A DNA stretch of 64,000 nt from Streptomyces sp. CB02400 (GTDB lineage: Bacteria > Actinomycetota > Actinomycetes > Streptomycetales > Streptomycetaceae). Position numbers and translations under genes: made by a program. The stretch covers positions 481,607 through 545,606 of the forward strand of contig NZ_LIWB01000002.1 in assembly GCF_001905725.1 (NCBI RefSeq), written 5' to 3'. The first letter of the stretch is position 1. The number at the start of each line of letters is the position of its first letter. This document shows, piece by piece, positions 26,129-35,086 of the stretch. The notes below the pieces were generated by a model that had not been told where the DNA came from, did not search any database, and saw nothing but the letters and a program-made list of their open reading frames with translations.

Positions 26129-27319
26129 ATGGCGCAGCCTGATGTCACCGTGGTCATCGGGGCGTACGAAGCGATGCCGTACCTGGTCGAGTGCCTCGCC
26201 TCAGTGGAGGCACAGACCATCGACCCGGAGCGCATCGAGGTCATCGCGGTCGACGACGGCTCGACCGACGGCACGGGGGAGTGCCTGGAGGAGTTCGCGG
26301 CCCGCGCGCCCATGCACGTCACCGTGCTGAGGCAGGAGAACTCGGGCGGCCCCAGCGGCCCGCGCAACGTGGGCCTGGGCAAGGCCACCGGGCGCTACGT
26401 CTTCTTCCTGGACGCCGACGACCGGCTGGGCCCCGAGGCCCTGGAGCGGATGGTCTCCATGGCCGACCGGGCCGGCACCGATGTCGTACTGGGCCGGATC
26501 GAGGGCGTCGACCGGGGCGCGCCGAAGTCCATGTGGGGCAAGACACTGGAGCGTACGGACGTCTACTCGTCCAACATCAAGTTCACGCTCAGCGCGCAGA
26601 AGCTGTTCCGTCGCGCGTTACTCGACCGGCACGGCATGCGGTTCGACGAGTCCCTGTTCACCGGCGAGGACGCGCTGTTCACCATGGAGGCCTATCTGCG
26701 GGCCGACGGCGTCTCCGTGATCGCCGACTACACCTGCTACTACCTGGTGGGCCGCGACGACGGCAAGCACGTCACCAGGAGCGGCGGCTACACCCTGCGG
26801 TTCGACTCCGCCCGCGCCCTGATGAACCTGATCGCCGGCCTCGTCCCCGAGGGTCCCCGCCGCGACCTGCTCATGGTGCGGCCCTTCACCGTCACCCTGC
26901 TGCCCCAGTTCGGCCCCCGGTTCCTCAAGGACACCGACGACGTCCGGCGGCGCAAACTGGAGCTGGCGCGGCCGCTGATGGACGTCCACTGGACCGAGGG
27001 CGTCGCCCGGCTGCTCAAGGTCGAGGAGCGGCTGCGGCTGCACCTGGTGGCCGGGCAGCGGCTGGAACTCCTCACGGACGTCCTCCGGTTCGTCCGGGAG
27101 AAGCAGCAGCCGCAGGCCCTGCTGGAGCGCCGGGGCCGCCGCGTCTACCTCGCCTACCCGCACTTCCGCGACCGCGCGGCCGGCATCCCCGACTCCGTGT
27201 ACCTGGCCACCCCGCGCGAGGCCCGCGCGGTCCCCGGCCACCGCGCGGGCGGCACGGGCTCCGTACTGCGCCGAGCCGCCCGCAAGGCCCGCCGCCTGCT
27301 GACCCCGGCGGCGGCCTGA
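26129..27319 (+). CDS. GT2 glycosyltransferase with a TTA codon
   Basis: 396 residues from ATG 26129, ten bases after AGGGGG; GTG 26123 is an alternative. The N-terminal GT-A fold has VTVVIGAYEAMPYLVECL, VDDGSTDGTGE, ENSGGPSGPRNVGL and FFLDADDRLG as the nucleotide/metal motif. It is related to the rml-operon transferase but lacks that protein's long C-terminal beta domain; here only ~170 helical residues follow. It probably adds a sugar to the polymer made by the neighbouring TagF-like enzymes. Codon 164 (26618-26620) is TTA, read in Streptomyces by the bldA tRNA, so translation may be limited to later growth stages. Confidence 0.85.
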   Translation: MAQPDVTVVIGAYEAMPYLVECLASVEAQTIDPERIEVIAVDDGSTDGTGECLEEFAARAPMHVTVLRQENSGGPSGPRNVGLGKATGRYVFFLDADDRLGPEALERMVSMADRAGTDVVLGRIEGVDRGAPKSMWGKTLERTDVYSSNIKFTLSAQKLFRRALLDRHGMRFDESLFTGEDALFTMEAYLRADGVSVIADYTCYYLVGRDDGKHVTRSGGYTLRFDSARALMNLIAGLVPEGPRRDLLMVRPFTVTLLPQFGPRFLKDTDDVRRRKLELARPLMDVHWTEGVARLLKVEERLRLHLVAGQRLELLTDVLRFVREKQQPQALLERRGRRVYLAYPHFRDRAAGIPDSVYLATPREARAVPGHRAGGTGSVLRRAARKARRLLTPAAA

Positions 27320-27328
27320 ATCTTCATT

Positions 27329-27484
27329 CGCCCCCGCCGCCCCTTCCCGTCCCGACCTGGGGCTCCGCCCCAGACCCCGCTCCTCAAACGCCGGAGAGGC
27401 TGAAAATCAGCCTCTCCGGCGTTTGAGGAGCGGGGGTCCGGAGGCAGCGCCCCCGGGATGGGACGGGAAGGGGCGGCGGGGGCG
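27329..27484. repeat. Large intergenic palindrome, copy 1 (bidirectional terminator)
   Basis: A perfect 29-bp stem (27375-27403 with 27407-27435, 3-nt loop) is nested in a longer imperfect inverted repeat reaching 27329 and 27484, with CGCCCCCGCCGCCCC at the left edge and its complement at the right. It lies exactly between two convergent genes. A near-identical copy is at 36196-36356. This fits a dispersed streptomycete intergenic element used as a two-way terminator. Confidence 0.88.
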
Positions 27485-27492
27485 GCAAACCC

Positions 27493-29529
27493 CTACGGGA
27501 TGAGCGTGCCGCGACGCTGGCCGGGAACCTCCGCGGTGAGGCGGCGAGCCGCCCGCGCCCTGTGCTCCCGCGCCGCCGCGCACAGAGCCTCCACCGCCGC
27601 CGCGAACCGCTGCTGGGACGTCGGCACGGCCGGCCCCAACAGCCGCCGCTTCAGTTCCGCACGGGCGCCCACGAACCCGTCCTTGCCCGGATCACGGACC
27701 GCCTCCAGCAGCGCCGGCACCCCCGCCGCGTCCGGCGTCAGCACCGTCGCCGCCGCCACCGTCGGGAACGCCGCACGGAACGCCTCCTCGGGCAGCCCGC
27801 TGGTGTTCGCCACCGCGTACGGCTTCTCGCTCGCCAGGAAGTCGCTGATCACGCTCGACACATCACTGATCAGCAGGTCGGCGACGTCGAAGCAGGAGTA
27901 CAGCTCGGGCCGGGCGTCCGTGACGACCTGGTGCTCCCACTCCGGCAGCGACGCCCAGTACGCCTCCTCCCAGGCCGCCGTCGCCCGCGCCACCGCCTGC
28001 GCCCGGCCCGGCTCCGGCGCGGACTGCGCCAGCATCCGCTCGACCTGATCGGCGCCCGCCCGGAACACCGCCGTGGTGAGCCGGTCCAGCTCCGCGGTGC
28101 GCCGGGCCAGTTCTTCCGACGGCGCGGGACGCGCCCCGGACCGCTCCCGGTTCGCCGCCCGGATCAGCTCCCGCACGCGCCGGTCGGCGGCGCCCGCCCG
28201 CGGATCCACCGAGCCGGTCAGCGGATGCGGCTTGTACAGCAGCCGCACCCCCGGGTCGGCGAGCAGCGCCCGCACCAGGTTCTCACCGGCCGCGACCACC
28301 GACGTGTTGCCCGGGTTGCCGTCCCAGCCCTCCCAGGTCGGCGCGTACAGCACGGTCGTGTACGCACCCGTGGGCGGACCCGCGTACGGGCGTACGGCGT
28401 CCAGCTGCGGGCGGCCGATCTCCACCACGTCCTTGTCCTCGACCCCCACCTCGGCCAGCGCGTACCGTTCGCGCGCCGCCGGACCGGCCACCCACACCTC
28501 GTCGTACGCCTTCGCGTACGGGTTGCAGGACGACAGCTTGTCGCTCTCCCCGTGGTTGACGAAGGTGTGCAGAATCGTGGGGATCCGCAGCACCTGCGAG
28601 GTCTTCCCGGAGTTCGACGGGTGGATGAGCACCTGGAGCGTGGACTGCTCAAGCCGCATCAGCGTGGACACCTTCGGCAGGCACACGACCGGGATGTCGG
28701 TCGCCGCGATCCTCTGCACCATGAAACGCTCCCGCAGCACGATCACCGGCCGCCCGCCGAGCCCGGCCAGCGGCTCCAGCCACATGTTGGCCTGGTAGGC
28801 GGAGGACGGGCCGCCGGAGAAGTACAGGCCGACCGTCGGCCGGTACTCGGCCAGCCACGCGTCGAACCAGTCGAGCACCTCCTGCTCGCCCGCCGGCCGC
28901 CGCCCCGGCAGCAGCCGCAGCAGCAGCGCGCACAGGCCCACGGCCGTGAGCAGCAGCGCCAGCGCGACACCGGCCGCCGCGTACCGGGCGTCGTCGGTGA
29001 CCGCCGTCGCCGTCAGCCCGGCCGTGGCCGGCAGGCCGAACACCAGCAGCCGGTGACCGGGGCGGCGCAGCAGCGAGGCCGGGGCGGGGGACAGGCGCAG
29101 CGCCGAGGCGTCGATGTTGCGGGTCAGCACCGGCAGCGTGCGGGTGCGGCGGACCAGCACGGACACCGCCTGGACCGTGCAGTGCAGCGCGTAGAAGGCG
29201 AGCAGCCCGGCGACCAGCGGGGCGTACTGCGTCTCCCGGTGCTGCTCGCCGAGCCGCAGCAGGCCCACCACCAGCAGCAGATCGCGCAGCACGTGGCGGA
29301 CGGTGATGTCCGCGTGCGACTTGGCGAACAGCGACACCATGCCGGGCTGCCACCGGTACAGCACGCACTCGACCGCCAGGGACACGGCGGTCGAGACGAG
29401 CAGCAGCGGCACATGGGGGCGCAGCGCGGCGACGGCCTGCGCGGCGAAGGCGGCCGTCACGGCGGCGAGGACGAGCAACTGGGCGGCGGTCCGCCGCCGG
29501 GGGGACGAGGGTTCGGGCACTGCGGTCAC
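27493..29529 (-). CDS. Second membrane-anchored TagF/TarL-like phosphotransferase
   Basis: 678 residues, paralogous to the protein at 23812 over its full length. It has multiple membrane helices in residues ~15-215 (AAQLLVLAAVTAAFAAQAV, LLVVGLLRL, ALLLTAVGLCALLLRLL). A cytoplasmic domain follows with NHGESDKLSSCNPY, YDEVWVAG, VLYAPTWEGWDGNPGN, LLYKPHPLTG and LLISDVSSVISDF. All the motifs expected for CDP-polyol binding are retained, so it is probably active. Having two such enzymes suggests a primase/polymerase split or two polymers. It is transcribed from the minus strand after the pyruvyl transferase gene (110-bp gap), convergent with the GT2 gene. Confidence 0.84.
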   Translation of the reverse strand: MTAVPEPSSPRRRTAAQLLVLAAVTAAFAAQAVAALRPHVPLLLVSTAVSLAVECVLYRWQPGMVSLFAKSHADITVRHVLRDLLLVVGLLRLGEQHRETQYAPLVAGLLAFYALHCTVQAVSVLVRRTRTLPVLTRNIDASALRLSPAPASLLRRPGHRLLVFGLPATAGLTATAVTDDARYAAAGVALALLLTAVGLCALLLRLLPGRRPAGEQEVLDWFDAWLAEYRPTVGLYFSGGPSSAYQANMWLEPLAGLGGRPVIVLRERFMVQRIAATDIPVVCLPKVSTLMRLEQSTLQVLIHPSNSGKTSQVLRIPTILHTFVNHGESDKLSSCNPYAKAYDEVWVAGPAARERYALAEVGVEDKDVVEIGRPQLDAVRPYAGPPTGAYTTVLYAPTWEGWDGNPGNTSVVAAGENLVRALLADPGVRLLYKPHPLTGSVDPRAGAADRRVRELIRAANRERSGARPAPSEELARRTAELDRLTTAVFRAGADQVERMLAQSAPEPGRAQAVARATAAWEEAYWASLPEWEHQVVTDARPELYSCFDVADLLISDVSSVISDFLASEKPYAVANTSGLPEEAFRAAFPTVAAATVLTPDAAGVPALLEAVRDPGKDGFVGARAELKRRLLGPAVPTSQQRFAAAVEALCAAAREHRARAARRLTAEVPGQRRGTLIP

Positions 29530-29639
29530 TCCAGGGTCGACGCAGAACGGGCGCCCGGGTTAACGCGCGCCCACCTCCGGACGACACGCGGGTGTCCTCG
29601 TCGTATGGAGTGACCAGGGGTGCTATGGCCCCCGGAACC

Positions 29640-31055
29640 CTAGTTCCGGCCTCCCTGCAGCGCCCGGCGCAGGGGGGCACCCACCACGCGGCGGGCCCGG
29701 CGGTACACCGACGTGGTCGCAGGACCGGCCGCGTACCCGCGCGCACCGGACTTCGCCCGGTCCAGGTCCCGCCGCAACCGGGTGTTCTCCTCGGTCAGTT
29801 CGCCCACCCGGTTGTTCAGCCAGCCCATGCGGGAGGCGAGGGAGGCGAGGTCGGTGTCGATCCAGGGGCGCACGCCCGCCGGGAAGTCCAGCGAGCGCAG
29901 CTTCTTCTCGAAGGCCGCGCCACCGTCGCCGTGCGAGAAGGTGTTCTCCAGGCCGTTGCGGTCCAGGAACGCCGTGAACCGCTCGAACCGCTCGTGGTGG
30001 TTGCCCGTCAGCGCGCTGAGGTCCGTCTCCTCGTACAGCCGCGCCGGGTCGACGTCCTCGGGCAGCTTGTCGATCCGGCGGTGCGGGATCTCGAAGTAGC
30101 GGCACAGCTCCAGCGTCCGCGAGTCCGCGCACAGCACGGTCGCGGGCGTACCGGCCAGCAGCGCGGCGATGTTGCCGTGGATGCGGGAGCCGAAGGAGTA
30201 GTCGAAGTCCCGCAGGTCGTCGATCCAGGTGACCGGGTCGACGTAGACGCGGGCCTTGTCCTCCCGGTACATCGGGTGGTCGGGATGCGTCGGCATCGCC
30301 GTGACCTTCCCGTTCGGGTCGGACAGGTCCCGCCAGTGCAACTGCTTGGCGTCGCTGAGGTTCTGGCCTATGAACCGCAGGTTCGGGTAGCGGGAGTGGG
30401 TGCGCGAGATGATCCGGCCCATGCCGAGCCTGCGCACGGCGCTGTGCGAGCCGTTGATCGCTATGCGCGAGTCGGCGGTCAGCGCCTGCGTCCGCTTCTG
30501 CACGACGAGTTCCTTGCCGTACATGAACAGCGACGGGCAGCCGATCACCTCGACGTCGCGGAAGCCCATGTCCTTGAGGTACTTCTCGGTGAACTCGCCC
30601 CGCACGCCGATCGAGGCGCTGTGGTCGAGCACCGCGGAGACGAAGGCGCGCACGGACGGCTCCATCGGCTTCAGCCGGTCCGGGTTGTAGCTCAGCCCGG
30701 TCTGCGCGCCGACCCCGAGGACGACCACGGGGATCTTCAGCCGGCCGATCAGCCGCGTGAGCCGCTTCAGGCCCGGCTCGAAGGACGGGCGGAAGGCGTT
30801 GGCGAGCGGGACGACGAAGGCGTCGTACTCCTCGTTGATACGCGCCGCCGCGGCCACCTCGGTCCGCATCTCGTTCGAGACCACCTCGGTGTGGGGCGTC
30901 TCGAGGATCTTGTGCGCGGCATCGCTGAAGATCAGGTTGCCGGAGTTGGTGGCGATGACGTCACGGTGGAGGGCCTCCTCCACGGACAGGACGTCGTAGG
31001 GGCTCTTCCCCGATCTGAGGAGGATGCGTTTCTTGCGGCGAACGTTGTGTGACAC
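29640..31055 (-). CDS. Polysaccharide pyruvyl transferase-family protein
   Basis: 471 residues from GTG 31055. PS_pyruv_trans features are present: IPVVVLGVGAQTG (~115), IGVRGEFTEKYLKDMG, VIGCPSLFM, and the C-terminal FGSRIHGNIAALLAGTPA with the conserved SRIHG and Ala-Gly. Such enzymes transfer pyruvate from phosphoenolpyruvate to sugars as ketals, giving acidic polymers. A C-terminal coiled-coil-like segment (ASRMGWLNNRVGELTEENT) and a basic tail follow. It stands at the head of the minus-strand pair with the second TagF-like gene and is divergent from proB. The acceptor is unknown; a sugar or ribitol of the wall polymer is likely. There is no clear ribosome binding site, so the start is tentative. 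Confidence 0.85.
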   Translation of the reverse strand: MSHNVRRKKRILLRSGKSPYDVLSVEEALHRDVIATNSGNLIFSDAAHKILETPHTEVVSNEMRTEVAAAARINEEYDAFVVPLANAFRPSFEPGLKRLTRLIGRLKIPVVVLGVGAQTGLSYNPDRLKPMEPSVRAFVSAVLDHSASIGVRGEFTEKYLKDMGFRDVEVIGCPSLFMYGKELVVQKRTQALTADSRIAINGSHSAVRRLGMGRIISRTHSRYPNLRFIGQNLSDAKQLHWRDLSDPNGKVTAMPTHPDHPMYREDKARVYVDPVTWIDDLRDFDYSFGSRIHGNIAALLAGTPATVLCADSRTLELCRYFEIPHRRIDKLPEDVDPARLYEETDLSALTGNHHERFERFTAFLDRNGLENTFSHGDGGAAFEKKLRSLDFPAGVRPWIDTDLASLASRMGWLNNRVGELTEENTRLRRDLDRAKSGARGYAAGPATTSVYRRARRVVGAPLRRALQGGRN

Positions 31056-31245
31056 ACCATTCAAAATACGTTTGCGGAACGTTTGATTTCTATGGGTGCC
31101 CGGCGCAACCTTTTCACTCGGCGCGGTGCGTGAGTGAACGGTCACGATGCGCGTGTCCGGAGGCTGGAACGACCGAGCGCCGAGCGATCCGCTTCGCGTA
31201 GATTGCCTGACGGGCGATCGGACGATGTGAGGGACGGGCGGCAAG

Positions 31246-32373
31246 GTGGCAGGGGCAAGGCAGGCCGTGGGCGAGGCACGCAGGATCGTCGTCAAGGTCG
31301 GCTCCTCGTCGCTGACCACCGCTGCGGGCGGTCTGGACGCGGACCGCGTGGACGCGCTCGTCGACGTGCTGGCGAAGGTGCGAAGCGGCGGGGAACGGGA
31401 GGTCGTCCTCGTCTCCTCCGGCGCCATCGCCGCCGGGCTCGCCCCGCTGGGCCTGCGCCGCCGCCCCCGGGACCTGGCCCGGCAGCAGGCCGCCGCCAGC
31501 GTCGGCCAGGGGCTGCTGGTCGCCCGCTACACCGCCTCCTTCGCGCGCTACGGCGTCCGGGTCGGCCAGGTGCTGCTGACCAGCGACGACATGAGCCGCC
31601 GCGCCCACCACCGCAACGCCTCCCGCACCCTCGACAAGCTGCTGGCGATGGGCGCGTTCCCGATCGTCAACGAGAACGACACCGTCGCCACCGACGAGAT
31701 CCGCTTCGGCGACAACGACCGGCTCGCCGCCCTCGTCGCCCACCTGGTCCACGCCGACCTGCTGGTCCTGCTCTCCGACGTGGACGGCGTCTACGACGGC
31801 GACCCCAGCCGCCCCGGCACCTCCCGCGTCGCCGAGGTCAGGGGTCCCGAGGACCTCGCCCACGTCGAGATCGGCAGCGCCGGCAAGGCGGGCGTCGGCA
31901 CCGGCGGCATGGTCACCAAGATCGAGGCCGCCTCGATCGCCGCCGCCGCCGGCATCCAGGTGGTGCTGACCAACGCGGTGCACGCCGCCGACGCCCTCAC
32001 CGGCGGTGACACCGGCACCTACTTCCACCCCACAGGGCGTCGCTCCGCCGACCGGCTGCTGTGGCTCCAGCACGCCTCCACCCCGCAGGGCTCGCTCACC
32101 CTGGACGACGGCGCGGTCCGCGCCGTCGTCCAGGGCCGCAAGTCGCTGCTGCCGGCCGGGATCGCGGGCGTCGAGGGCGAGTTCAGCGCGGGCGACCCGG
32201 TGGAGCTGCGGGACGGCGAGGGGCGGGCGGTGGCCCGGGGGCTGGTCAACTTCGACGCCAAGGAGATCCCCCTGCTGATCGGCCGCTCGACCCACGAACT
32301 CGCCCGGGATCTCGGGCCGGAGTACGAACGTGAGGTCGTACACAGGGACGATCTGGTGGTCCTGCATCCGTAA
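31246..32373 (+). CDS. proB: Glutamate 5-kinase
   Basis: First step of proline synthesis: ATP-dependent phosphorylation of glutamate. 375 residues with an amino-acid kinase domain (VVKVGSSSLT at residue 15, SSGAIAAG, NENDTVATDEIRFGDND, LLSDVDGVY, GTGGMVTKI) and a C-terminal PUA domain from ~290. It starts at GTG. The 190-bp divergent region upstream (31056-31245), shared with the pyruvyl transferase gene, carries AT-rich stretches and no ORF. In many actinobacteria proB follows obg directly; here ~14 kb of envelope genes intervene. Confidence 0.96.
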   Translation: MAGARQAVGEARRIVVKVGSSSLTTAAGGLDADRVDALVDVLAKVRSGGEREVVLVSSGAIAAGLAPLGLRRRPRDLARQQAAASVGQGLLVARYTASFARYGVRVGQVLLTSDDMSRRAHHRNASRTLDKLLAMGAFPIVNENDTVATDEIRFGDNDRLAALVAHLVHADLLVLLSDVDGVYDGDPSRPGTSRVAEVRGPEDLAHVEIGSAGKAGVGTGGMVTKIEAASIAAAAGIQVVLTNAVHAADALTGGDTGTYFHPTGRRSADRLLWLQHASTPQGSLTLDDGAVRAVVQGRKSLLPAGIAGVEGEFSAGDPVELRDGEGRAVARGLVNFDAKEIPLLIGRSTHELARDLGPEYEREVVHRDDLVVLHP

Positions 32374-32506
32374 TGCGCCGAAACGTCCGCCCTCGGTGGT
32401 GGACGTTCCGCAAAAGTGCCCCGCGAGCCCCGGCGGCCTGCTCAACTTTGTTGCGAGGACACATCCGCCCGACCACCGGGTGGGTCCGCGCGTGAAGGAG
32501 GCCGTC

Positions 32507-32971
32507 GTGAGACGAGTGCGCCCGGGGACGACATCGTCTCGCGGTGCCGGCTCCCGTGCGGCCGGCGACGAGCGCGCCCTGAGCAGCGTCGCGGCCGGTG
32601 ACCGGTTCCAGGGCGGCGACCCCCGGGACCTGCCGCGCCTGTGGCACGTCACCCTCAGCGTCTCCGGCCGGCCGGCCCCGGTCACGGAGGTCCGGCGGGC
32701 GCTGGAACAGCTCGCCCACGACCACCCCTTCCTGCTGACCAGCCGCTACGCCGACGACCACGCGGAGATCCGCTACTGGGAGGAGGCCCGCGACCTGCAC
32801 GACGCGGCCGCCGTGGCGCTGCGCCTGTGGGGCGAACACCGCCGGACCGCCGGCCTGCCGCCCTGGGAGATCGTCGGCCTGGAGGTCATCGACCGGGCCA
32901 CCTACCACCAGCGCGTCGCGGCGGGCCACGGGCCGGCCCTGGCGACCCCTGCCGGCGTCCACCCGTTTTGA
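32507..32971 (+). CDS. Conserved hypothetical protein between proB and proA
   Basis: 154 residues. The start is well set: GTG 32507 lies 6 nt after AAGGAGG. The first ~50 residues are basic and probably disordered. The rest forms a compact alpha/beta-like part (LWHVTLSVSGRPAPVTEVRRALEQLAHDHPFLLTSRY split by helices, then AEIRYWEEARDLHD). I do not recognise a named family, and no catalytic motif is evident. Position between proB and proA suggests co-transcription, but proA also has its own leaderless promoter. Confidence 0.75.
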   Translation: MRRVRPGTTSSRGAGSRAAGDERALSSVAAGDRFQGGDPRDLPRLWHVTLSVSGRPAPVTEVRRALEQLAHDHPFLLTSRYADDHAEIRYWEEARDLHDAAAVALRLWGEHRRTAGLPPWEIVGLEVIDRATYHQRVAAGHGPALATPAGVHPF

Positions 32972-33022
32972 ACCTGTGTCTCATGGTTCGGGATGACCGC
33001 CGATCGCGCCCGCCGCCCGCAC

Positions 33023-33028
33023 TACCCT
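33023..33028 (+). promoter_or_regulatory. -10 element of leaderless proA transcript
   Basis: TACCCT followed by exactly 6 nt and then the proA ATG at 33035, with no ribosome binding site in front. This geometry recurs at 34409, 35075 and 46253. Confidence 0.6.
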
Positions 33029-33034
33029 TCCCCC

Positions 33035-34321
33035 ATGACCACGCTCTCGCCGTACGACTCGATGTCCCCGGTCAGCCAGGCCGCCTACCGGGCCAAGGGG
33101 GCCGCCGCCACCCTCGCGCCGCTGCCGCGGGCCACCAAGGACGACGCGCTGCTCGCCATCGCCGACGCGCTGGAAGTCCGTACGAGTGAAATCGTCGAGG
33201 CCAACGCCCAGGACGTGGCCAGGGCCCGCGAGGCCGGCGTCAGCGAGGGCATGATCGACCGGCTCACCCTCACCCCCGAGCGGGTGCGCGCGATCGCCGC
33301 CGACGTGCGGGACGTGGCCGCGCTGCCCGACCCGGTCGGCGAGGTCGTCCGCGGCTCCACCCTGCCCAACGGCATCGACCTGCGCCAGGTCCGGGTGCCG
33401 CTCGGCGTCGTCGGCATCATCTACGAGGGCCGGCCGAACGTCACGGTCGACGCCGCCGCCCTCTGCCTGAAGTCCGGCAACGCGGTCCTGCTGCGCGGCT
33501 CGTCCTCCGCGTACCGGTCGAACACCGCACTCGTGCGCGTCCTGCGCGACGCCGTGCACGGGGCCGGGCTGCCCGCCGACGCCGTCCAGCTCGTGCCCGG
33601 CGAGAGCCGGGACAGCGTGCGCGAGCTGATGCGCGCCCGCGGCCTGGTCGACGTGCTCATCCCGCGCGGCGGCGCCTCCCTGATCAACACGGTCGTCCAG
33701 GAGTCGGTCGTCCCGGTCATCGAGACCGGCACCGGCAACTGCCACGTCTACGTCGACGCGGCGGCCGACCTCGACACGGCCGTCGACATCCTGGTCAACT
33801 CCAAGGCCCAGCGGGTCGGCGTCTGCAACGCCGCCGAGACCCTCCTGGTCCACCAGGACATCGCCGCCGAGTTCCTGCCGTGCGCCCTGGACGCCCTCGC
33901 CGACGCCGGGGTGACCGTGCACGCCGACGAACGCGTGATGGCGTACGCCAAGGACTCCCGCGCCACCGTCGTGGAGGCCACCACGGAGGACTGGGAGACC
34001 GAGTACCTCTCCCACGACATCGCCGCCGCCGTCGTCGACTCCCTCGACCGGGCCGTCGAGCACATCCGGCTGTGGACCTCCGGCCACACCGAGGCCATCG
34101 TCACCACCTCGCAGCAGGCCGCCCGCCGCTTCACCCAGTTGGTGGACTCCACCACGGTCGCGGTGAACGCCTCCACCCGGTTCACCGACGGCGGCCAGTT
34201 CGGCTTCGGCGCGGAGATCGGCATCTCGACGCAGAAGCTGCACGCCCGGGGGCCGATGGGCCTGCCCGAGCTGACCAGCACGAAGTACATCGTCACCGGC
34301 GACGGTCACGTACGGCGCTGA
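33035..34321 (+). CDS. proA: Glutamate-5-semialdehyde dehydrogenase (gamma-glutamyl phosphate reductase)
   Basis: Second step of proline synthesis, NADPH-dependent reduction of glutamyl-5-phosphate. 428 residues of the aldehyde dehydrogenase superfamily. [17 protein letters not shown] and [12 protein letters not shown] form the cofactor region, [10 protein letters not shown] is conserved, and [13 protein letters not shown] contains the catalytic Cys. The C-terminus has [29 protein letters not shown] sequence. ATG 33035 is chosen from the TACCCT-N6-ATG leaderless layout; ATG 33062 is a shorter option. Confidence 0.95.
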   Translation: MTTLSPYDSMSPVSQAAYRAKGAAATLAPLPRATKDDALLAIADALEVRTSEIVEANAQDVARAREAGVSEGMIDRLTLTPERVRAIAADVRDVAALPDPVGEVVRGSTLPNGIDLRQVRVPLGVVGIIYEGRPNVTVDAAALCLKSGNAVLLRGSSSAYRSNTALVRVLRDAVHGAGLPADAVQLVPGESRDSVRELMRARGLVDVLIPRGGASLINTVVQESVVPVIETGTGNCHVYVDAAADLDTAVDILVNSKAQRVGVCNAAETLLVHQDIAAEFLPCALDALADAGVTVHADERVMAYAKDSRATVVEATTEDWETEYLSHDIAAAVVDSLDRAVEHIRLWTSGHTEAIVTTSQQAARRFTQLVDSTTVAVNASTRFTDGGQFGFGAEIGISTQKLHARGPMGLPELTSTKYIVTGDGHVRR

Positions 34322-34408
34322 CCCGCGAACGGAGGGCGAGAGGCGGCGGGACCGTCTCAGCAGACGGATGAATTTCCATACCGTCTGCCCAAAATGACCC
34401 CCCAGGTC

Positions 34409-34414
34409 TACTCT
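34409..34414 (+). promoter_or_regulatory. -10 element, leaderless transcript
   Basis: TACTCT plus 6 nt leads straight into GTG 34421. The gap 34322-34408 shows no gene. Confidence 0.6.
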
Positions 34415-34420
34415 GGTTCT

Positions 34421-34999
34421 GTGCCGGAGGACGTGGGGGGCACGCCGTTCCCTGACGGCTGGGAGCCCGACGACGACCACGACCGCGGGGTGTCGGACGA
34501 AGAGTTCGCCTCCGTGGTCTTCGACGAGGCCTTCGTGCGGGCGGCCGAGGTCCACGAGCCGACCGCCGTCGAACGCCTCCTGGCCGCCGCGCAGGCCAGA
34601 GCCGAGGCCTCCGAGGCCGAGGCCCACCGGGCCCGCACGCGCGGTGATCGGTACGACGACGGGTACGGCGGCTACCGGGGCGATTCCGGCTACGACGACC
34701 CGGACGACGACGAGGACGTCCTGGAGGACGACTACGGCTCCCCGGGCCCGTACGGCAGGCAGGTGCGCTGGCACCGTCCCGTCGCCTGGATGCTCGCCCT
34801 GGTGATGGGCATCGGCATGGTCGCGCTCGCCTTCTCGGCCGTCTACCGGGGCGCCTCCGGGGGCCGCCAGGACCCGGCTCCGTCGCCCACCACCACCGGC
34901 GTGGAGCAGGGCGGCGCGGCGGCGCACTCCGCGGCGCCCTCCGCGTCGGCCGACTACTCCCAGCCGACCGTCCCGGTGATCCCGCGCGGCGGCCCCTGA
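34421..34999 (+). CDS. Single-pass membrane protein with SVVFDE motif (A)
   Basis: 192 residues. The acidic cytoplasmic N-terminus holds EEFASVVFDEAFVRAAEVHEP (~28-48, split here as the EEFASVVFDE and AFVRAAEVHEP halves of one helix-like motif) and an Ala/Glu coiled-coil-like run. A Tyr/Asp/Gly-rich part follows, then one membrane helix at ~121-142 (VAWMLALVMGIGMVALAF) and a Pro/Ser/Thr outer tail of ~50 residues. The next gene encodes a protein with the same motif, indicating a shared binding partner. No enzyme domain is visible. The start is set by a leaderless promoter. The pair is followed by a convergent M48 protease gene. Confidence 0.75.
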   Translation: MPEDVGGTPFPDGWEPDDDHDRGVSDEEFASVVFDEAFVRAAEVHEPTAVERLLAAAQARAEASEAEAHRARTRGDRYDDGYGGYRGDSGYDDPDDDEDVLEDDYGSPGPYGRQVRWHRPVAWMLALVMGIGMVALAFSAVYRGASGGRQDPAPSPTTTGVEQGGAAAHSAAPSASADYSQPTVPVIPRGGP

Positions 35000-35074
35000 G
35001 ACCGGCAGCCGGCCTGATGAGAACCTGTCAGAACTTGCGCCCCGGCCGGGCGTTTACCGGGACCTTCCCGGACC

Positions 35075-35080
35075 TACCCT
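35075..35080 (+). promoter_or_regulatory. -10 element, leaderless transcript
   Basis: TACCCT, then 6 nt, then ATG 35087. The same arrangement as the preceding gene suggests the two are expressed in a similar way but from separate promoters. Confidence 0.6.
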
Positions 35081-35086
35081 GAAGAT

